The notes: generated by a model not told the origin, from the letters alone. DNA of 64,000 nt from Pleurocapsa sp. FMAR1 (GCF_963665995.1 NZ_OY762512.1:434001-498000); one strand, 5' to 3'; counted from the first letter of the stretch, positions 1-10,722 are shown. A program made the numbers and translations.

Positions 1-42
1 GGCAAATTCCCAATTATCGCTATAACTATTGCTATGCGTCAT
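1..42 (-). CDS. Start of a group II intron-encoded protein (partial)
   Basis: An ATG at 42 (minus) is preceded by the strong ribosome binding site GGAGGA (56-51), 8 nt upstream. Only 14 codons lie in the window (MTHSNSYSDNWEFA). The position, 670 nt inside a probable group II intron, and the short polar N-terminus leading to a Trp-Glu pair agree with cyanobacterial intron reverse transcriptase/maturases. No catalytic motif is visible, so the product is inferred from context only. Confidence 0.4.
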   Translation of the reverse strand, partial: MTHSNSYSDNWEFA

Positions 43-90
43 AATTTCTGTCCTCCGTGGTTGAACATTCTTCTGATATCCTTTTGGCGC

Positions 91-297
91 GGAAAGCAAA
101 GCTTTCCCAGTCGTCTTCGACGACGATCTGAGTGCGAAGCACTCAGATCGCCTCATCCTACCCGTAGCCAGAATTTCCGATGCTCGTCCATCCTATCTAG
201 GTTTCTTACCCCTAGAATCTGGTGCTACGTTTTTATTCCTTCGCAGTCTGGAGACTGCCGACAATGCCGAAGGCATTGGCGAACAAACGTAGTTTGT
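91..297. repeat. Cluster of six perfect short hairpin palindromes
   Basis: Six separate perfect inverted repeats occur here: 91-107 (GGAAAGC/GCTTTCC), 110-124 (GTCGTC/GACGAC), 124-150 (12-bp arms CGATCTGAGTGC), 243-258 (GCAGTCTC/GAGACTGC), 262-278 (CAATGCC/GGCATTG) and 283-297 (ACAAACT/AGTTTGT type). Each resembles the small GC-rich palindromes that insert into cyanobacterial genomes. They lie in the presumed domain IV leader of the intron, where added sequence is tolerated. Confidence 0.7.
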
Positions 298-975
298 TGT
301 TAGATTGTCTAATGTTTTAGGGCGGTTCAATTTGCCTATTACTTTCTCAGAGAAACAGCTAAGACGCAAAACTTGCTGTGAGAGTTATAGTAATAAAAAT
401 CCACATTGTTCGTTCAGATTGTGGTTTGGGCATGAGACACTTTTGTAGAACCTGTTTACCCGTGACATTTCCCTATTAGCGGTAGTGTGGCTATCTGTTT
501 TGCCTCTAATTCCGCCCTGATGCACGCTTTAGTCTGTAGGATTTTGAGCCTACTCGCTAGTGCCAGGTAAGGAGTCATCAATCTCTTTGCTGATGGGACT
601 TTAACCCACATCTATCTATCAGTTCAGAGTACTTGCGGTTTTCTCCCCGCCATCTTCTGGAAGCCTCTACTTCCCTATTTTCTAGAGCTTCGCAGCTTCA
701 ACGAATCACACTTGCGTATGCCCTACGCTACCTGAGTTGCCTCAACAGCGCGAGATATGCTGCTTATTCATTCACCGACTTTAATCGATTACTGCGCTGT
801 TTTGAGAGTTTTCGCTACCTCTTGCCTTTTTATTTTTTCCTCAAAAGTGTCGGTTTATTTCGCCCGAAATTTCCGCATCGGTGCGACGGTATTTCAACCT
901 GGAGACAATCTTATTGTATAACGATTTAGACCATTAATATTATGAAGATCTTGTGTCTAAAATGCAAAGTTATCG

Positions 976-1016
976 CGCCTTATATCCTACGCCTTTCAAG
1001 CGTAGGATATAAGGCG
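976..1016. repeat. 17-bp perfect inverted repeat (stem-loop)
   Basis: Arms 976-992 and 1000-1016 are exact reverse complements with a 7-nt loop. This would form a very stable hairpin in RNA of either strand. No T-run follows on either side, so it looks more like a dispersed palindromic element than a classical terminator, although it could insulate glsF from the intron side. Confidence 0.7.
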
Positions 1017-1363
1017 ATTTCTGTAAAAAATTATATTACCCAAATCTTGAGTAAATTAGAGATGCGCGTAGCGTAGCCATGCTGAAGGCTTATCGCATTG
1101 CGGCTGTTTGGGCAAAAGAAAATTTAAGCTAAGATTTCGCTCAGGCATTAAAATTGCTAGATGTTTAATCGATTTAAGTATATCCCCCCTACAGTTTTTA
1201 ACAATTTGCGTGCTTTGTGTAACCAAATATTATTAAAATTTAAGTATTAATCGGTAGCGTTAGATTATCTGGAATATTCTGATAATTAATTTAGCTACTT
1301 ATATTTAATGGCTCAATTATCTATCAAAAGCTAGTTTGTAAAATTTTATACCGATAAAGTACG

Positions 1364-1406
1364 GTATCCATTTGTATTCTGTAAATAATTAGGGGTGCAT
1401 TATTTT
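1364..1406 (+). promoter_or_regulatory. Possible NtcA-type promoter of glsF
   Basis: GTA-N8-TAT (1364-1377) is one base off the NtcA consensus GTA-N8-TAC. It is followed 23 nt later by TATTTT (1401-1406), a fair -10 of the form TAN3T; class II NtcA promoters use about 22 nt. Control of nitrogen assimilation genes by NtcA is known, so the placement makes sense. The match is imperfect and the region AT-rich, so chance is possible. Confidence 0.3.
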
Positions 1407-1513
1407 TGTCAGTATTTAATCGATGTTTATATATTTAGCTTTAAAAACAAAATAAAAACAGCAATCAACTGTTTAAAAGTTATCTAAAATAATCTATTAC
1501 ATTTGTAATTTGT

Positions 1514-4500
1514 ATGAGCAAGCAAGAAATGGAATCAAAAGAAGCAATGGGCAATAATGTGCATCAGTCTCAACTATCTGATAAGCCAGCAAACAAACCT
1601 TTTCAGGGTCAACGTTGGTTAGTAGAAGAAAGAGATGCTTGCGGTGTGGGGTTTATTGCTTACCAAGATGGTCGACAAAGTAATAAGCTAGTACAACAAG
1701 CTCTTAAAGCTTTAGGATGTATGGAGCATCGCGGCGGATGCAGTGCCGATCGCGATTCTGGAGACGGTGCAGGTGTTATGACTTCATTGCCTCTCAAGAT
1801 TTTTGCTGCTTGGTTTGCAAATAATAATATTTCTCAGCCACCAGAAGAAGCTTGGGGCGTGGGGATGGTATTTTTACCTCAAGATAAAAGTCAGGCTGAA
1901 GAATTAAAAAGGTTTATCGAAGAAACAGTAAAGCTGGAAAATCTAACGGTATTAGGTTGGCGAAAAGTTCCAGTTCGTCCCGAAGTATTAGGGGAACAGG
2001 CAAGAGCCTATCAGCCTCATATTGAGCAAATTATCGTTAGTTCACCAGAAAATCTAACGGGGGATGATTTAGAGCGCAAACTTTACATAGCGCGATCGCG
2101 CGTAGGCAAGAGACTATCGGATGATTTTTATATCTGTTCTTTTTCTTGTCGTACCGTGGTTTATAAAGGCATGGTGCGCTCGGTTATTCTAGGTGAATTT
2201 TATCAAGATTTAGCTAACTCAGATTACGAAAGTAGCTTTGCTGTTTATCATCGTCGCTTCAGTACGAATACGATGCCCAAATGGCCCTTTGCTCAACCAA
2301 TGCGGATGTTGGGTCATAATGGCGAAATAAACACCCTCTTGGGCAATATCAACTGGATGTCCAATCGGGAGAAAGAATTAATTTCTAACTCTGGCGAAGC
2401 ATCTTTGCCTGGTTGGACTCAAGATGAAATTGAAGGATTAACGCCGATCGTCAACAACGAGAATAGCGACTCTTACAATTTAGATAGCGTGATGGAGTTG
2501 TTGGTGCGAACTGGTCGTAGCATTCCTGAAGCAACTATGATTTTAGTTCCAGAGGCATATAAAAATCAACCATCCCTCAAAGAATATCCTGAGATAGTTG
2601 ATTTTTACGAATATCACAGTGGACAACAAGAGCCTTGGGATGGTCCTGCACTACTAGTTTACAGCGATGGAAAAACAGTAGGTGCAGTTTTAGATCGCAA
2701 TGGCTTGCGTCCTGCTCGCTATACCATTACCAAAGATGGTTATGTAGTTGTCGGCTCAGAGACAGGGGTTGTAGATTTGCCCGATGAGGAGATAGTAGAA
2801 AAAGGTAGATTAGGCCCTGGTCAAACTATAGTAGTCGATCTACAAACAAAAGAAGTGTTGCGTAACTGGGAAGTAAAACAGCGTGTTGCCAAAGCGAATC
2901 CTTATGGAGAGTGGATACAGCAACATCGTCAGTCTATTAAACCTCAAAACTTTGGGACTGAAAACCTAATAACTTCCTTGGAACTATTACAACGACAAAC
3001 TGCTTTTGGCTACACCGCAGAAGATCTGGAATTAATTATTCAATCAATGGCAATTAACGGTAAAGAGCCGACTTTTTGTATGGGTGATGACATTCCTTTG
3101 GCGGTGCTTTCAGATAAGCCAAGGCTACTCTACGATTACTTTAAACAAAGATTTGCTCAGGTGACAAATCCAGCGATCGATCCTCTTCGAGAAAGCTTAG
3201 TTATGTCTTTGTCGATGCAGTTGGGAGGCAAAGGAAATCTGCTTAACTTAAAACCTGAAGATGCTAGATTGCTGAAGTTGGAATCTCCTGTGCTAAATGA
3301 TGAAGAGTTAGCTGGCATCAAGGCTTCAGAGTTTAAAACTCAAGAATTATCTACTCTATACAAAATTTCTACAGGGCCTAATGGATTAAAAGAGGCGGTA
3401 AACCTGCTTTGCCAAGCTGCTACGACTGCGGTGCAGGCTGGAGTGGAAATAATTATTTTAAGCGATCGCTCTGGATCGCAAAGCATTGGCACAGAATATA
3501 GCTATATTCCTCCCTTACTAGCAGTAGGGGCAGTTCATCATCATCTAATACGCCAAGGATTACGCTTACGAACTTCTTTAGTGGTAGATACGGCTCAATG
3601 TTGGAGTACTCATCACTTTGCTTGCTTGATTGGTAATGGTGTCTCAGCAATCTGTCCTTATTTAGCTTTGGAAAGTGTCCGTCAGTGGTGGAACGATCCT
3701 AAGACGCAAAAATTAATGCAAAATGAGCGAATTGTGTCTGTAAGCTTGGACAAAGCTCAAAAGAACTATCGCAAGTCTATTGAAGCGGGGTTACTCAAAA
3801 TTCTCTCTAAAATGGGAATCTCATTGCTGTCTTCCTATCATGGAGCGCAAATATTTGAAGCATTGGGCTTAGGAGTAGATCTAGTTGACTTAGCTTTTGC
3901 TGGTACAACTTCTCGCTTGGGTGGTTTAACAGTATCTGAGTTGGCTCAAGAAGTTGTTGCTTTTCACCACAAGGCTTTCCCAGAAATTCACGGCAAAAAG
4001 CTGGAAAACTACGGCTTTGTTAAGTATAAAAAAGGCGGGGAATATCACATGAACTCCCCTGAAATGTCTAAGGCATTACATCAAGCTGTAGCCAGTAGAG
4101 ATTATGACCACTACGAACTATATAAAAAACATCTTCATGGACGACCAGCAACGGCATTACGGGATTTATTGGACTTCAAGCCAGACCGTGAATCTATTCC
4201 GATTGAAGAAGTCGAATCAGTAGAAAGCATCGTCAAACGCTTTTGTACTGGAGGAATGTCTTTAGGTTCTTTATCACGGGAAGCTCATGAAACTTTAGCC
4301 GTGGCAATGAATCGGATTGGCGGAAAGTCTAATTCAGGAGAAGGAGGAGAAGATTCTGTTCGCTTTAAAGTTTTAGATGATGTTGCAGCAGATGGAAAGT
4401 CTCCTACTTTGCCTCATCTTAATGGCTTGCAAAACGGCGATACTGCTAGTTCTGCTATCAAACAGGTGGCATCAGGACGTTTTGGAGTTACTCCTGAATA

Positions 4501-6184
4501 TTTAATGAGTGCCAAACAACTGGAAATAAAGCTAGCTCAGGGGGCAAAACCAGGAGAAGGAGGGCAGTTACCAGGTAAAAAAGTCAGCCCTTATATTGCT
4601 TCTCTGCGTCGTTCTAAACCTGGAGTAACTTTAATCTCTCCTCCACCGCACCATGATATTTACTCTATTGAGGATTTAGCGCAGCTAATTTTTGATCTGC
4701 ATCAAATAAACCCTAATGCTAAAGTTTCCGTCAAGTTAGTGGCAGAAATAGGCATAGGCACGATCGCCGCAGGGGTAGCTAAAGCTAATGCTGATGTGAT
4801 TCAAATTTCAGGACATGATGGAGGTACAGGGGCATCACCTCTTAGCTCGATTAAACACGCAGGAGTTTCTTGGGAATTAGGGCTAACAGAGGTACACCGA
4901 GTCTTGCTAGAAAATCAGTTGCGCGATCGCGTTTTATTAAGGGCTGATGGTGGCTTAAAAACTGGCTGGGACGTAATCATGGCTGCTCTGATGGGCGCAG
5001 AAGAATATGGCTTTGGCTCAATTGCGATGATTGCCGAAGGCTGTATCATGGCAAGAGTTTGTCACATGAACACCTGTCCTGTGGGCGTGGCAACACAGCA
5101 GCAGCATTTGCGCGATCGCTTTAAAGGTATACCCGAAAACGTGGTTAACTTCTTTTACTTTGTGGCAGAAGAAGTAAGACAGTTGTTAGCGAAATTAGGC
5201 TACCGCAATTTAGATGAAATTATTGGACGTACTGATTTACTGGTTCAAAATCCTGAAGTGGAGATCGCTAAAACCAACGGTTTAGATTTAAGCTGCCTAA
5301 TTAATTTGCCAAGTGTTAAAGAAGATCGCAGTTGGTTAAAGCACGTTGATGTTCATACCAATGGCAAAGTATTAGACGAGGAAATCTTAGCTGATGATCG
5401 AGTAGCTGAGGCGATCGCGTTTCAGGGTCAAGTCATCAAAGACGTAACTATCATCAACACCGATCGTAGTGTTGGAGGTAGGATAGCTGGTGAGATCGCT
5501 TCTAAATATGGCAACAGCGGTTTTGAAGGAGAGATTAACTTAATATTCCGAGGTTCTGCTGGTCAGAGCTTTGGAGCATTTAATTTACCTGGAATGAAGA
5601 TGATCCTCTCTGGTGAAGCGAATGACTATGTTGGCAAAGGAATGCACGGGGGCGAAATTATTATTGCTCCCCATACCAAATCTACTTACGATGCCGCTAC
5701 AAACGTAATTATAGGTAATACCTGTCTCTATGGGGCAACTGGTGGTGCGTTATATGCCAATGGTAGGGCTGGAGAAAGGTTTGCAGTGCGCAACTCCCTA
5801 GCTAAAGCGGTTATTGAAGGTGCGGGAGATCACTGTTGTGAATACATGACAGGCGGTTTAGTTGTGGTCTTAGGTGAAGTCGGGCGTAACGTTGGCGCAG
5901 GGATGACAGGTGGATTAGGTTATTTCTTGGATGAAAATAACCTCTTTCCTGATAAGGTTAATCCCGAAATTGTCAAAATTCAGAGAGTTAGTTCTCCCGC
6001 AGGAGAAAAACAACTAAAAGAAATGATTCAAAAGCACGTTGAGAAAACTGGCAGCCCTAAAGGAAAAACTATTCTAGCTGATTGGGACAATTATTTAGGT
6101 CAATTTTGGCAGGTAGTTCCTCCATCAGAAGTAGATAGTCTAGAAACAGGTGCAACAGAAACTAAGACTTTGACCTCTGTATAG
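1514..6184 (+). CDS. glsF: Ferredoxin-dependent glutamate synthase (GOGAT)
   Basis: Converts glutamine plus 2-oxoglutarate to two glutamates with electrons from reduced ferredoxin, the second half of the GS/GOGAT cycle. Length 1556 aa, as expected for the plant/cyanobacterial enzyme. The N-terminal Ntn amidotransferase nucleophile is Cys43 (DACGVGF); in the family the preceding propeptide is removed. A central domain follows, then the FMN-binding synthase barrel (about 830-1230) with three cysteines for the 3Fe-4S cluster at 1177, 1183 and 1188 ([13 protein letters not shown]), and the C-terminal GXGXG beta-helix (about 1290-1500). There is no separate small subunit nearby, supporting the ferredoxin rather than NADPH type. 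The first ATG lacks a good SD, so the exact start within the propeptide is not certain. It ends at a strong terminator. Confidence 0.96.
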   Translation: MSKQEMESKEAMGNNVHQSQLSDKPANKPFQGQRWLVEERDACGVGFIAYQDGRQSNKLVQQALKALGCMEHRGGCSADRDSGDGAGVMTSLPLKIFAAWFANNNISQPPEEAWGVGMVFLPQDKSQAEELKRFIEETVKLENLTVLGWRKVPVRPEVLGEQARAYQPHIEQIIVSSPENLTGDDLERKLYIARSRVGKRLSDDFYICSFSCRTVVYKGMVRSVILGEFYQDLANSDYESSFAVYHRRFSTNTMPKWPFAQPMRMLGHNGEINTLLGNINWMSNREKELISNSGEASLPGWTQDEIEGLTPIVNNENSDSYNLDSVMELLVRTGRSIPEATMILVPEAYKNQPSLKEYPEIVDFYEYHSGQQEPWDGPALLVYSDGKTVGAVLDRNGLRPARYTITKDGYVVVGSETGVVDLPDEEIVEKGRLGPGQTIVVDLQTKEVLRNWEVKQRVAKANPYGEWIQQHRQSIKPQNFGTENLITSLELLQRQTAFGYTAEDLELIIQSMAINGKEPTFCMGDDIPLAVLSDKPRLLYDYFKQRFAQVTNPAIDPLRESLVMSLSMQLGGKGNLLNLKPEDARLLKLESPVLNDEELAGIKASEFKTQELSTLYKISTGPNGLKEAVNLLCQAATTAVQAGVEIIILSDRSGSQSIGTEYSYIPPLLAVGAVHHHLIRQGLRLRTSLVVDTAQCWSTHHFACLIGNGVSAICPYLALESVRQWWNDPKTQKLMQNERIVSVSLDKAQKNYRKSIEAGLLKILSKMGISLLSSYHGAQIFEALGLGVDLVDLAFAGTTSRLGGLTVSELAQEVVAFHHKAFPEIHGKKLENYGFVKYKKGGEYHMNSPEMSKALHQAVASRDYDHYELYKKHLHGRPATALRDLLDFKPDRESIPIEEVESVESIVKRFCTGGMSLGSLSREAHETLAVAMNRIGGKSNSGEGGEDSVRFKVLDDVAADGKSPTLPHLNGLQNGDTASSAIKQVASGRFGVTPEYLMSAKQLEIKLAQGAKPGEGGQLPGKKVSPYIASLRRSKPGVTLISPPPHHDIYSIEDLAQLIFDLHQINPNAKVSVKLVAEIGIGTIAAGVAKANADVIQISGHDGGTGASPLSSIKHAGVSWELGLTEVHRVLLENQLRDRVLLRADGGLKTGWDVIMAALMGAEEYGFGSIAMIAEGCIMARVCHMNTCPVGVATQQQHLRDRFKGIPENVVNFFYFVAEEVRQLLAKLGYRNLDEIIGRTDLLVQNPEVEIAKTNGLDLSCLINLPSVKEDRSWLKHVDVHTNGKVLDEEILADDRVAEAIAFQGQVIKDVTIINTDRSVGGRIAGEIASKYGNSGFEGEINLIFRGSAGQSFGAFNLPGMKMILSGEANDYVGKGMHGGEIIIAPHTKSTYDAATNVIIGNTCLYGATGGALYANGRAGERFAVRNSLAKAVIEGAGDHCCEYMTGGLVVVLGEVGRNVGAGMTGGLGYFLDENNLFPDKVNPEIVKIQRVSSPAGEKQLKEMIQKHVEKTGSPKGKTILADWDNYLGQFWQVVPPSEVDSLETGATETKTLTSV

Positions 6185-6222
6185 TCTATATCGATCATTA
6201 GATACCTTAATCTTACATAGTT

Positions 6223-6259
6223 AAGGGCGATCGCAGTTTAACTGGCGATCGCCCTTTTT
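6223..6259 (+). terminator. Rho-independent terminator of glsF
   Basis: Perfect 12-bp stem (6223-6234 with 6245-6256, built around GCGATCGC), 10-nt loop, then TTTTT. It begins 39 nt after the glsF stop codon. The stem is made of two HIP1 octamers. Confidence 0.85.
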
Positions 6260-6436
6260 GATATTTTGCTCATACGCCGACTTTTGGTAAACAATTGTTT
6301 GATTTTAGCTTTAACCTTGAAAACTTTTAACAATCCTGCTACAAGTTAAAACATAAAACTTAAGCGTATTTTCAGGACAATATCTTCAGCGTAGTTTACT
6401 TTTTAAATATAATTGTTAAATTAGTAGTTTATTTTT

Positions 6437-7615
6437 ATGACAAATCCATCTCCTCAAGATCCGCAAAACCCGATTCCAGAACGCAGAAGGAGACCTGCCT
6501 CTGGTGTAACTTTTGATGAAATGATCGGCATAATTGTTGCCTTTACAACTATTGGGGCAATATTATTTTGGACGCTAGGCGGAAAAAAAAGCGGTCTTGC
6601 CAATTTTGGTGGTTTAGGCGGAGGCAATAGCTTACTTTCTGACTCTATTACTACCTCAACTGGTTTTGGTTTAAATAATGGAGTCATCGGTTCAAAATCC
6701 GATACTAACGCTAGCATGACAAAATCTGATGAGCGAGAAATACTTAATAAATTGAGTCAGTCAGAATCACCTGTTGCTTTTGTTCCTCCATCCCAAGAAC
6801 TTAATTTACCTGCTAAAGTCCAAAAGCAATCTTATCAGCTTGATTCTGGAGCCAAGCTAGTTCCTTTAGCTGGAATTGCTGCTCTTCCTGCCATTACAGC
6901 TAAACCCGAGCAAAATAAAAACAATATTACTACTCAAGCTCCCGCTAAGAAAAAGCCACAGCCACCTGCTTTCGTTGAAACTCCTGCCAAGAAAAAGCCA
7001 GCAATTGTTCCCATTGGAATGCCTAAAGATATTACTGATAAAGATTGGATTTATCCGTTTGTAAAGCAGATGAATGATAATGGGTTAGCAAGTGCCTTGA
7101 TAGGCGATAAAAAGTTTGAACCAAATAAGCTGATTACTAGAGCTAGTATGGCTACTTTAATTAGCCGAGCTTTTGATATGCAGCCTGAAACTCAAGGAAT
7201 TATAAAATTTAATGATGTAAGTAATGGAAATGAGATCGCCCAGGATGTGGATAAAGCAGTTCGCCTTGGCTTTATGAAAGGCTATTCTAAAAATACGTTT
7301 CGTCCTTTAGAAAACATCCCTCGCTATCAGGTACTAGTTGCTCTGGCGACTGGATTGGGTTTAAAACCATCTCAAAATGCCGACCAAGCTCTCCAAAAGC
7401 TCAAGGGTAGTGAAAACCTACCCGATTGGGCAAAAGAACAGGTAGCAGCTGCTTATGAAGCAAACTTAATTGTTAATCGTCCTGGTTTTGGTGAAGATTC
7501 TCTGATGCCCAATAAATCAGCAACTCGCGGTGAGGTTGCAGCTATGATTCACCAAGCTTTAGTCCAAAAAGGGAAACTCAAACCTTTGGAGTCTAAATAT
7601 ATTCTTAAACCGTAA
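6437..7615 (+). CDS. SLH-domain membrane-anchored protein
   Basis: 392 aa. A short basic, proline-rich N-terminus (ERRRRP) precedes one hydrophobic segment (about 30-47, IGIIVAFTTIGAILFWTL), then a low-complexity Gly/Ser linker and a Lys/Pro-rich region with the repeated phrase AKKKP. The C-terminal half (about 195-380) holds two to three S-layer homology repeats (DWIYPFVKQ...FEPNKLITRASMATLI, then a unit containing FRPLENIPRYQVL, then one ending TRGEVAAMI). SLH modules bind pyruvylated cell-wall polymers, so the protein probably bridges inner membrane and peptidoglycan or outer layer. No OprB porin barrel is present, unlike the SLH porin at 54439. A standalone gene with its own terminator. 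Confidence 0.75.
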   Translation: MTNPSPQDPQNPIPERRRRPASGVTFDEMIGIIVAFTTIGAILFWTLGGKKSGLANFGGLGGGNSLLSDSITTSTGFGLNNGVIGSKSDTNASMTKSDEREILNKLSQSESPVAFVPPSQELNLPAKVQKQSYQLDSGAKLVPLAGIAALPAITAKPEQNKNNITTQAPAKKKPQPPAFVETPAKKKPAIVPIGMPKDITDKDWIYPFVKQMNDNGLASALIGDKKFEPNKLITRASMATLISRAFDMQPETQGIIKFNDVSNGNEIAQDVDKAVRLGFMKGYSKNTFRPLENIPRYQVLVALATGLGLKPSQNADQALQKLKGSENLPDWAKEQVAAAYEANLIVNRPGFGEDSLMPNKSATRGEVAAMIHQALVQKGKLKPLESKYILKP

Positions 7616-7711
7616 AATTTATTTTAAGCGCGATCGCGCGTTAACCTCAGAACTCTATTGTTAAGCTATAGCTATATCTGAGCCATGAAAATAGCTTTTG
7701 CCAACTGATAA

Positions 7712-7744
7712 CCATAGCCCCTAGATTAATCTATGGGGTTTTTT
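7712..7744 (+). terminator. Rho-independent terminator after the SLH gene
   Basis: CCATAG/CTATGG stem (7712-7717 with 7731-7736), extendable as CCCCTAGATT/AATCTATGGGG with one bulge, followed by TTTTTT. It lies between the SLH gene and rbgA, so rbgA has its own promoter. Confidence 0.7.
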
Positions 7745-7766
7745 ATTGTTTCATCCTTAAATACTT

Positions 7767-8657
7767 ATGTCTGCTCCGCCAATTCAATGGTATCCAGGTC
7801 ATATTGCCAAAGCCGAAAAGCAACTCAAAGAACAGCTAAAGAAAGTTGATGTAGTCTTAGAAATATTAGATGCTAGAATTCCTTTTGCTTCTCATCATCC
7901 TCAAATCGATAGCTGGATTGGCAGTAAACCACGTATAGTAGTCTTAAATCGTATGGACATGATTTCTGAATCAGCTAAACAGGATTGGACAAGATGGTTT
8001 CAAGCACAGGAAAAACAACCATTTTTTACTAATGCCAAACAGGGAAAGGGAATCAAAGCCATTAAAAGTGCTGCTCAAAAAGCAGGTGTGGCAACAAATC
8101 AACGACGACGAGATCGCGGTATGCGCCCTCGTCCTGTAAGGGCTGTGGTCATTGGCTTTCCCAACGTGGGCAAATCAGCTTTAATCAACCGCTTAGTCGG
8201 TCAAAAAATTGTTGTTAGTGAGCGTCGCGCTGGTGTAACCCGTCAGTTACGTTGGGTAAAAATTTCTGATGAAATTGAATTATTAGATGCTCCTGGGGTA
8301 ATTCCCTGGAGATTAGAAAATCAGCAGGATGCAATAAAATTAGCTATTTGCGAAGATATTGGTGAGGCGTCTTATGACAATCAAGTTGTAGCAGCAGCAG
8401 CAGTAGATTTACTCTTAAGCTTAGGCTGGGAAAAAGCATTACAATCTCGCTTCAATTTTGAGCCTACGGGAATGACAGGAGAAGCTTTTATTCAAGAAGT
8501 TAGCGCTCGCTCTTTCAAGGGAGACAAAGAACGAGTTGCCCGCCAAATACTACATGATTTTCGTACAGGAAATATGGGACAGATTTCCTTGGAGTTACCG
8601 AGTAGTGTAGGGGCGGTTCGCGAACAGCCCGTACGGGAAGGGAGTAGTGAAGTGTAA
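7767..8657 (+). CDS. rbgA: Ribosome biogenesis GTPase RbgA/YlqF
   Basis: 296 aa circularly permuted GTPase that helps late assembly of the 50S ribosomal subunit. The motif order is permuted as in the YlqF/YawG family: G4 NRMD (61-64) comes before G1 GFPNVGKS (130-137) and G3 DAPG (174-177), and the N-terminus WYPGHIAKA is the family signature. The last 18 residues (VGAVREQPVREGSSEV region) are encoded by a copy of a dispersed GTAGGGGC repeat at 8607-8638, so the C-terminus is lineage-specific. It overlaps the start of the next gene by 11 nt, suggesting translational coupling. Confidence 0.93.
   Translation: MSAPPIQWYPGHIAKAEKQLKEQLKKVDVVLEILDARIPFASHHPQIDSWIGSKPRIVVLNRMDMISESAKQDWTRWFQAQEKQPFFTNAKQGKGIKAIKSAAQKAGVATNQRRRDRGMRPRPVRAVVIGFPNVGKSALINRLVGQKIVVSERRAGVTRQLRWVKISDEIELLDAPGVIPWRLENQQDAIKLAICEDIGEASYDNQVVAAAAVDLLLSLGWEKALQSRFNFEPTGMTGEAFIQEVSARSFKGDKERVARQILHDFRTGNMGQISLELPSSVGAVREQPVREGSSEV
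8607..8638. repeat. Dispersed GTAGGGGC repeat inside the rbgA 3' end
   Basis: GTAGGGGCGGTTCGCGAACA... is an internally palindromic element related to the copies at 14893, 17307 and 28239. Here it is read in frame and forms part of the RbgA C-terminus, 19 nt before the stop codon. Confidence 0.6.
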
Positions 8658-8949
8658 GCGGTTGTTTTTGTTAGTGTTGCTGATATTTTGGCTAGGGTTT
8701 GCAACCAGAGCTAATGCTGCGATGTGTGGCGATCGCAATGGGCAACAGGTGTGTATTCTTAAGCTCAAGCGGAGTGCTAAAAACTATTGGGAATATCGAG
8801 CTAAGGTAAGTATCAACGGACAAAAGCAAACAGACAAAGAAATTTACAATTGTCGCGATCGCACTTTGACCCGCAAAGGCAAATATCCCATCCCTTTCCA
8901 AGCTAATAGTCCAGGGGAACTTGTCTGTAATCTGTTTCAGAAATATTAA
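8647..8949 (+). CDS. Small secreted cyanobacterial protein, unknown function
   Basis: 100 aa. GTG start overlapping the rbgA end by 11 nt. A clear signal peptide (KCKRLFLLVLLIFWLGFATRANA, probable cleavage after ANA near residue 24) precedes a mature part of about 75 residues with four cysteines (AMC, QVC, YNC, LVC), enough for two disulfides in the periplasm or thylakoid lumen. No known domain recognised. The overlap makes this start convincing even though ATG is absent. Confidence 0.7.
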   Translation: MKCKRLFLLVLLIFWLGFATRANAAMCGDRNGQQVCILKLKRSAKNYWEYRAKVSINGQKQTDKEIYNCRDRTLTRKGKYPIPFQANSPGELVCNLFQKY

Positions 8950-8975
8950 AATAGTAATTAAATTATTTAAGAAAA

Positions 8976-9587
8976 ATGGAAGCGATCGTCAAAGGCATGA
9001 CTTTTCCCTTTACTATCCCCCAAGGATTCCGCATAACTTCAGAACAGTTTGAGCAATTAGCCGAAGTCGAACAATTAGCACGTTTAGAGTTGACTGCAAA
9101 TGGAGAACTGATTGTCATGAGTCCTACAGGTGGAACAGCAGGAGGAAAAAACTTTAATCTTTATATTGATATAGGAATATGGAATCGTCAAACTAGATTG
9201 GGCAAAGCTTTTGATTCATCCACGATATTTGCGTTACCCAATGGAGCGAGAAGAAGCCCTGACGTTAGCTGGATTGTACTGGAGCGTTGGAATCAGCTGA
9301 CTCAAGCACAACAAGATGGATTTCCTCCTATTGCTCCCGATTTTGTAATTGAACTTGTGAGTCCGAGCGATCTCAAAAATCAGCGATATAGAGACTTACA
9401 GGCAAAAATGAACGAGTATCTAGACAATGAAGTCAATCTTGGCTGGTTAATTGAACCATCAGCGAAGACAGTAGAAATATACCGCTTAGGACAACCTGTA
9501 GAAATATTAAACAATCCCCAATCTCTATCTGGAGAAGATGTATTACCAGGATTTACTTTAGAACTAACTGAAATTTTTACTGCTTAA
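8976..9587 (+). CDS. Uma2 family (DUF820) restriction-endonuclease-fold protein
   Basis: 203 aa. Shows the Uma2 signatures: [10 protein letters not shown] near 47-56, RSPDVSWI near 89-96, and [13 protein letters not shown]...[18 protein letters not shown] in the C-terminal half, which places the PD-(D/E)XK-like acidic residues. These proteins are greatly expanded in cyanobacteria and the function of single members is unknown. A nuclease or transposon-related role is often suggested but not shown. Its stop overlaps the stop of the convergent MurG-like gene by 4 nt. Confidence 0.88.
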   Translation: MEAIVKGMTFPFTIPQGFRITSEQFEQLAEVEQLARLELTANGELIVMSPTGGTAGGKNFNLYIDIGIWNRQTRLGKAFDSSTIFALPNGARRSPDVSWIVLERWNQLTQAQQDGFPPIAPDFVIELVSPSDLKNQRYRDLQAKMNEYLDNEVNLGWLIEPSAKTVEIYRLGQPVEILNNPQSLSGEDVLPGFTLELTEIFTA

Positions 9588-10651
9588 CTTACTGAATTAG
9601 TAATCAAATCAAACAATTTAGCTAAAGAGCGATCGCTATTCCAATTGTCCATTTTCTTGATATAGTTTTCTCGATTACTATAAACAGTGTGAATTGTGTT
9701 CAACAAGCTATCTTCAGTTAAGTTTTCTTCTAAAATCACTTCGGCATATCCCTGTCTTTCAAATACTTTAGCATTGTCAATCTGATCGCCACGACTAGAC
9801 TTTTTCGGTAGAGGAATTAAAATCATCGGTTTTTTAAGAGCTAGAAATTCAAAGAGAAAATTAGAGCCAGCGCGAGAAATCACCAGATCTGCTAAACACA
9901 TCAAATCTGCAAGCTCATTAGCTACATATTCAAATTGCTTATAGCCTTGGTGTTCTAAACTTCGATCTATATTGCCCTTGCCACAAATATGAATAATTTG
10001 AAACTCTTGGAGCAATTTATTGAGCAGTGAACGTACTGTTTGATTAATATATACAGAGCCAAGACTACCACCAGTAACTAGAATTACTGGTTTAGTAGAA
10101 TCAAATTGGCAGAAAGTCCTTCCTCTTTCGCGATCGCCTTGTTTTAACTCTGGACGTACTACAGCACCGATAAATTCTCCTTTATCTTTGGGTAAATGCT
10201 GCAAAGTCTCAGGAAATGTAGTGCAAATTTTCTGAGCAAAATTCATATTGATGCGGTTTGCTAATCCCGGTGTCAAGTCAGACTCATGGGTAATTACAGG
10301 TATATTGTTTAATCGACTACTTAGCACTACAGGAACAGAAACAAAACCACCCTTAGAAAAAACAATCTTCGGTTGCTCCTGACGAATAATTTTGTAAGCC
10401 TCAATGATGCCTTTCAGCACGCGAAAAACATCGCTAAAGTTTTGCCTATCAAAGTAGCGTCGTAGTTTACCTGTGGGAATTGCGTGATAAGTAACTTCAG
10501 GAAAATCGGCAATGAGTTCCCGTTCAATTCCTGCAAAAGAGCCAATATATACAACTTCCCATCCAGACTTAATTAATAGAGGAATTAGAGCCAAATTGAC
10601 CGTAATATGTCCAGCAGAACCGCCACCCGTGAGCAAAATCTTGTTCTTCAC
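9584..10651 (-). CDS. MurG-like UDP-GlcNAc glycosyltransferase (GT28)
   Basis: 355 aa, GT-B fold. An N-terminal glycine-rich acceptor-side loop GGGSAGH (9-15), then [12 protein letters not shown] in the first domain, where standard MurG usually has HEQN, then VTGGSLGS and the donor-binding end ([25 protein letters not shown]). MurG adds GlcNAc to lipid I in peptidoglycan synthesis. The HESD variant resembles Firmicutes-type or paralogous MurG. Cyanobacteria keep murG with other cell-wall genes, but none is here, so this may be a second paralogue acting on another lipid-linked sugar. Start ATG with no strong SD. Confidence 0.8.
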   Translation of the reverse strand: MKNKILLTGGGSAGHITVNLALIPLLIKSGWEVVYIGSFAGIERELIADFPEVTYHAIPTGKLRRYFDRQNFSDVFRVLKGIIEAYKIIRQEQPKIVFSKGGFVSVPVVLSSRLNNIPVITHESDLTPGLANRINMNFAQKICTTFPETLQHLPKDKGEFIGAVVRPELKQGDRERGRTFCQFDSTKPVILVTGGSLGSVYINQTVRSLLNKLLQEFQIIHICGKGNIDRSLEHQGYKQFEYVANELADLMCLADLVISRAGSNFLFEFLALKKPMILIPLPKKSSRGDQIDNAKVFERQGYAEVILEENLTEDSLLNTIHTVYSNRENYIKKMDNWNSDRSLAKLFDLITNSVS

Positions 10652-10722
10652 TATTGGTTATTTATCTGTTAATACCTTCATAGTGTATGCTGCCTCAAAG
10701 AGTCAATAAAACCAAAAAATAA

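Larger units (their letters stand above)
1..711 (-). mobile_element. Group II intron, 5' part (runs off left edge)
   Basis: Read on the minus strand, a possible intron 5' end GTGTGATT (711-704; family consensus GTGYG) is followed by about 670 nt without a gene and then a Shine-Dalgarno and ATG at 42. That distance is normal for domains I-III plus the start of domain IV of a bacterial group II intron. The stretch between about 600 and 400 (minus-strand CTGGCACTAGCGAGTAGGC and AGGGAAATGTCACGGGTAAA) resembles, from memory, the ribozyme core of cyanobacterial (Thermosynechococcus TeI-type) introns. Domain IV ahead of the ORF is packed with perfect short hairpins. I infer a CL-type cyanobacterial intron. 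The 5' boundary is a guess and the 3' half lies outside the window. The alternative is an unrelated structured leader. Confidence 0.5.
712..1513. other. Non-coding region upstream of glsF
   Basis: No supported gene. It contains a stem-loop at 976-1016, a copy of a common cyanobacterial repeat (1062-1098, around GCGTAGCGTAGCC) and an AT-rich promoter region before glsF. On the minus strand at about 925-840 a short open stretch (reading KIVSRLKYRRTDAEIS...) might be the tail of a gene interrupted by the intron, but it is under 30 codons and not recognised. Confidence 0.6.

Noticed and set aside
633-929. 98-codon plus-strand frame in the intron region
   Set aside because: Falls on the opposite strand of the presumed intron and its 5' flank, crosses the putative intron boundary, and has no recognisable domain or SD.
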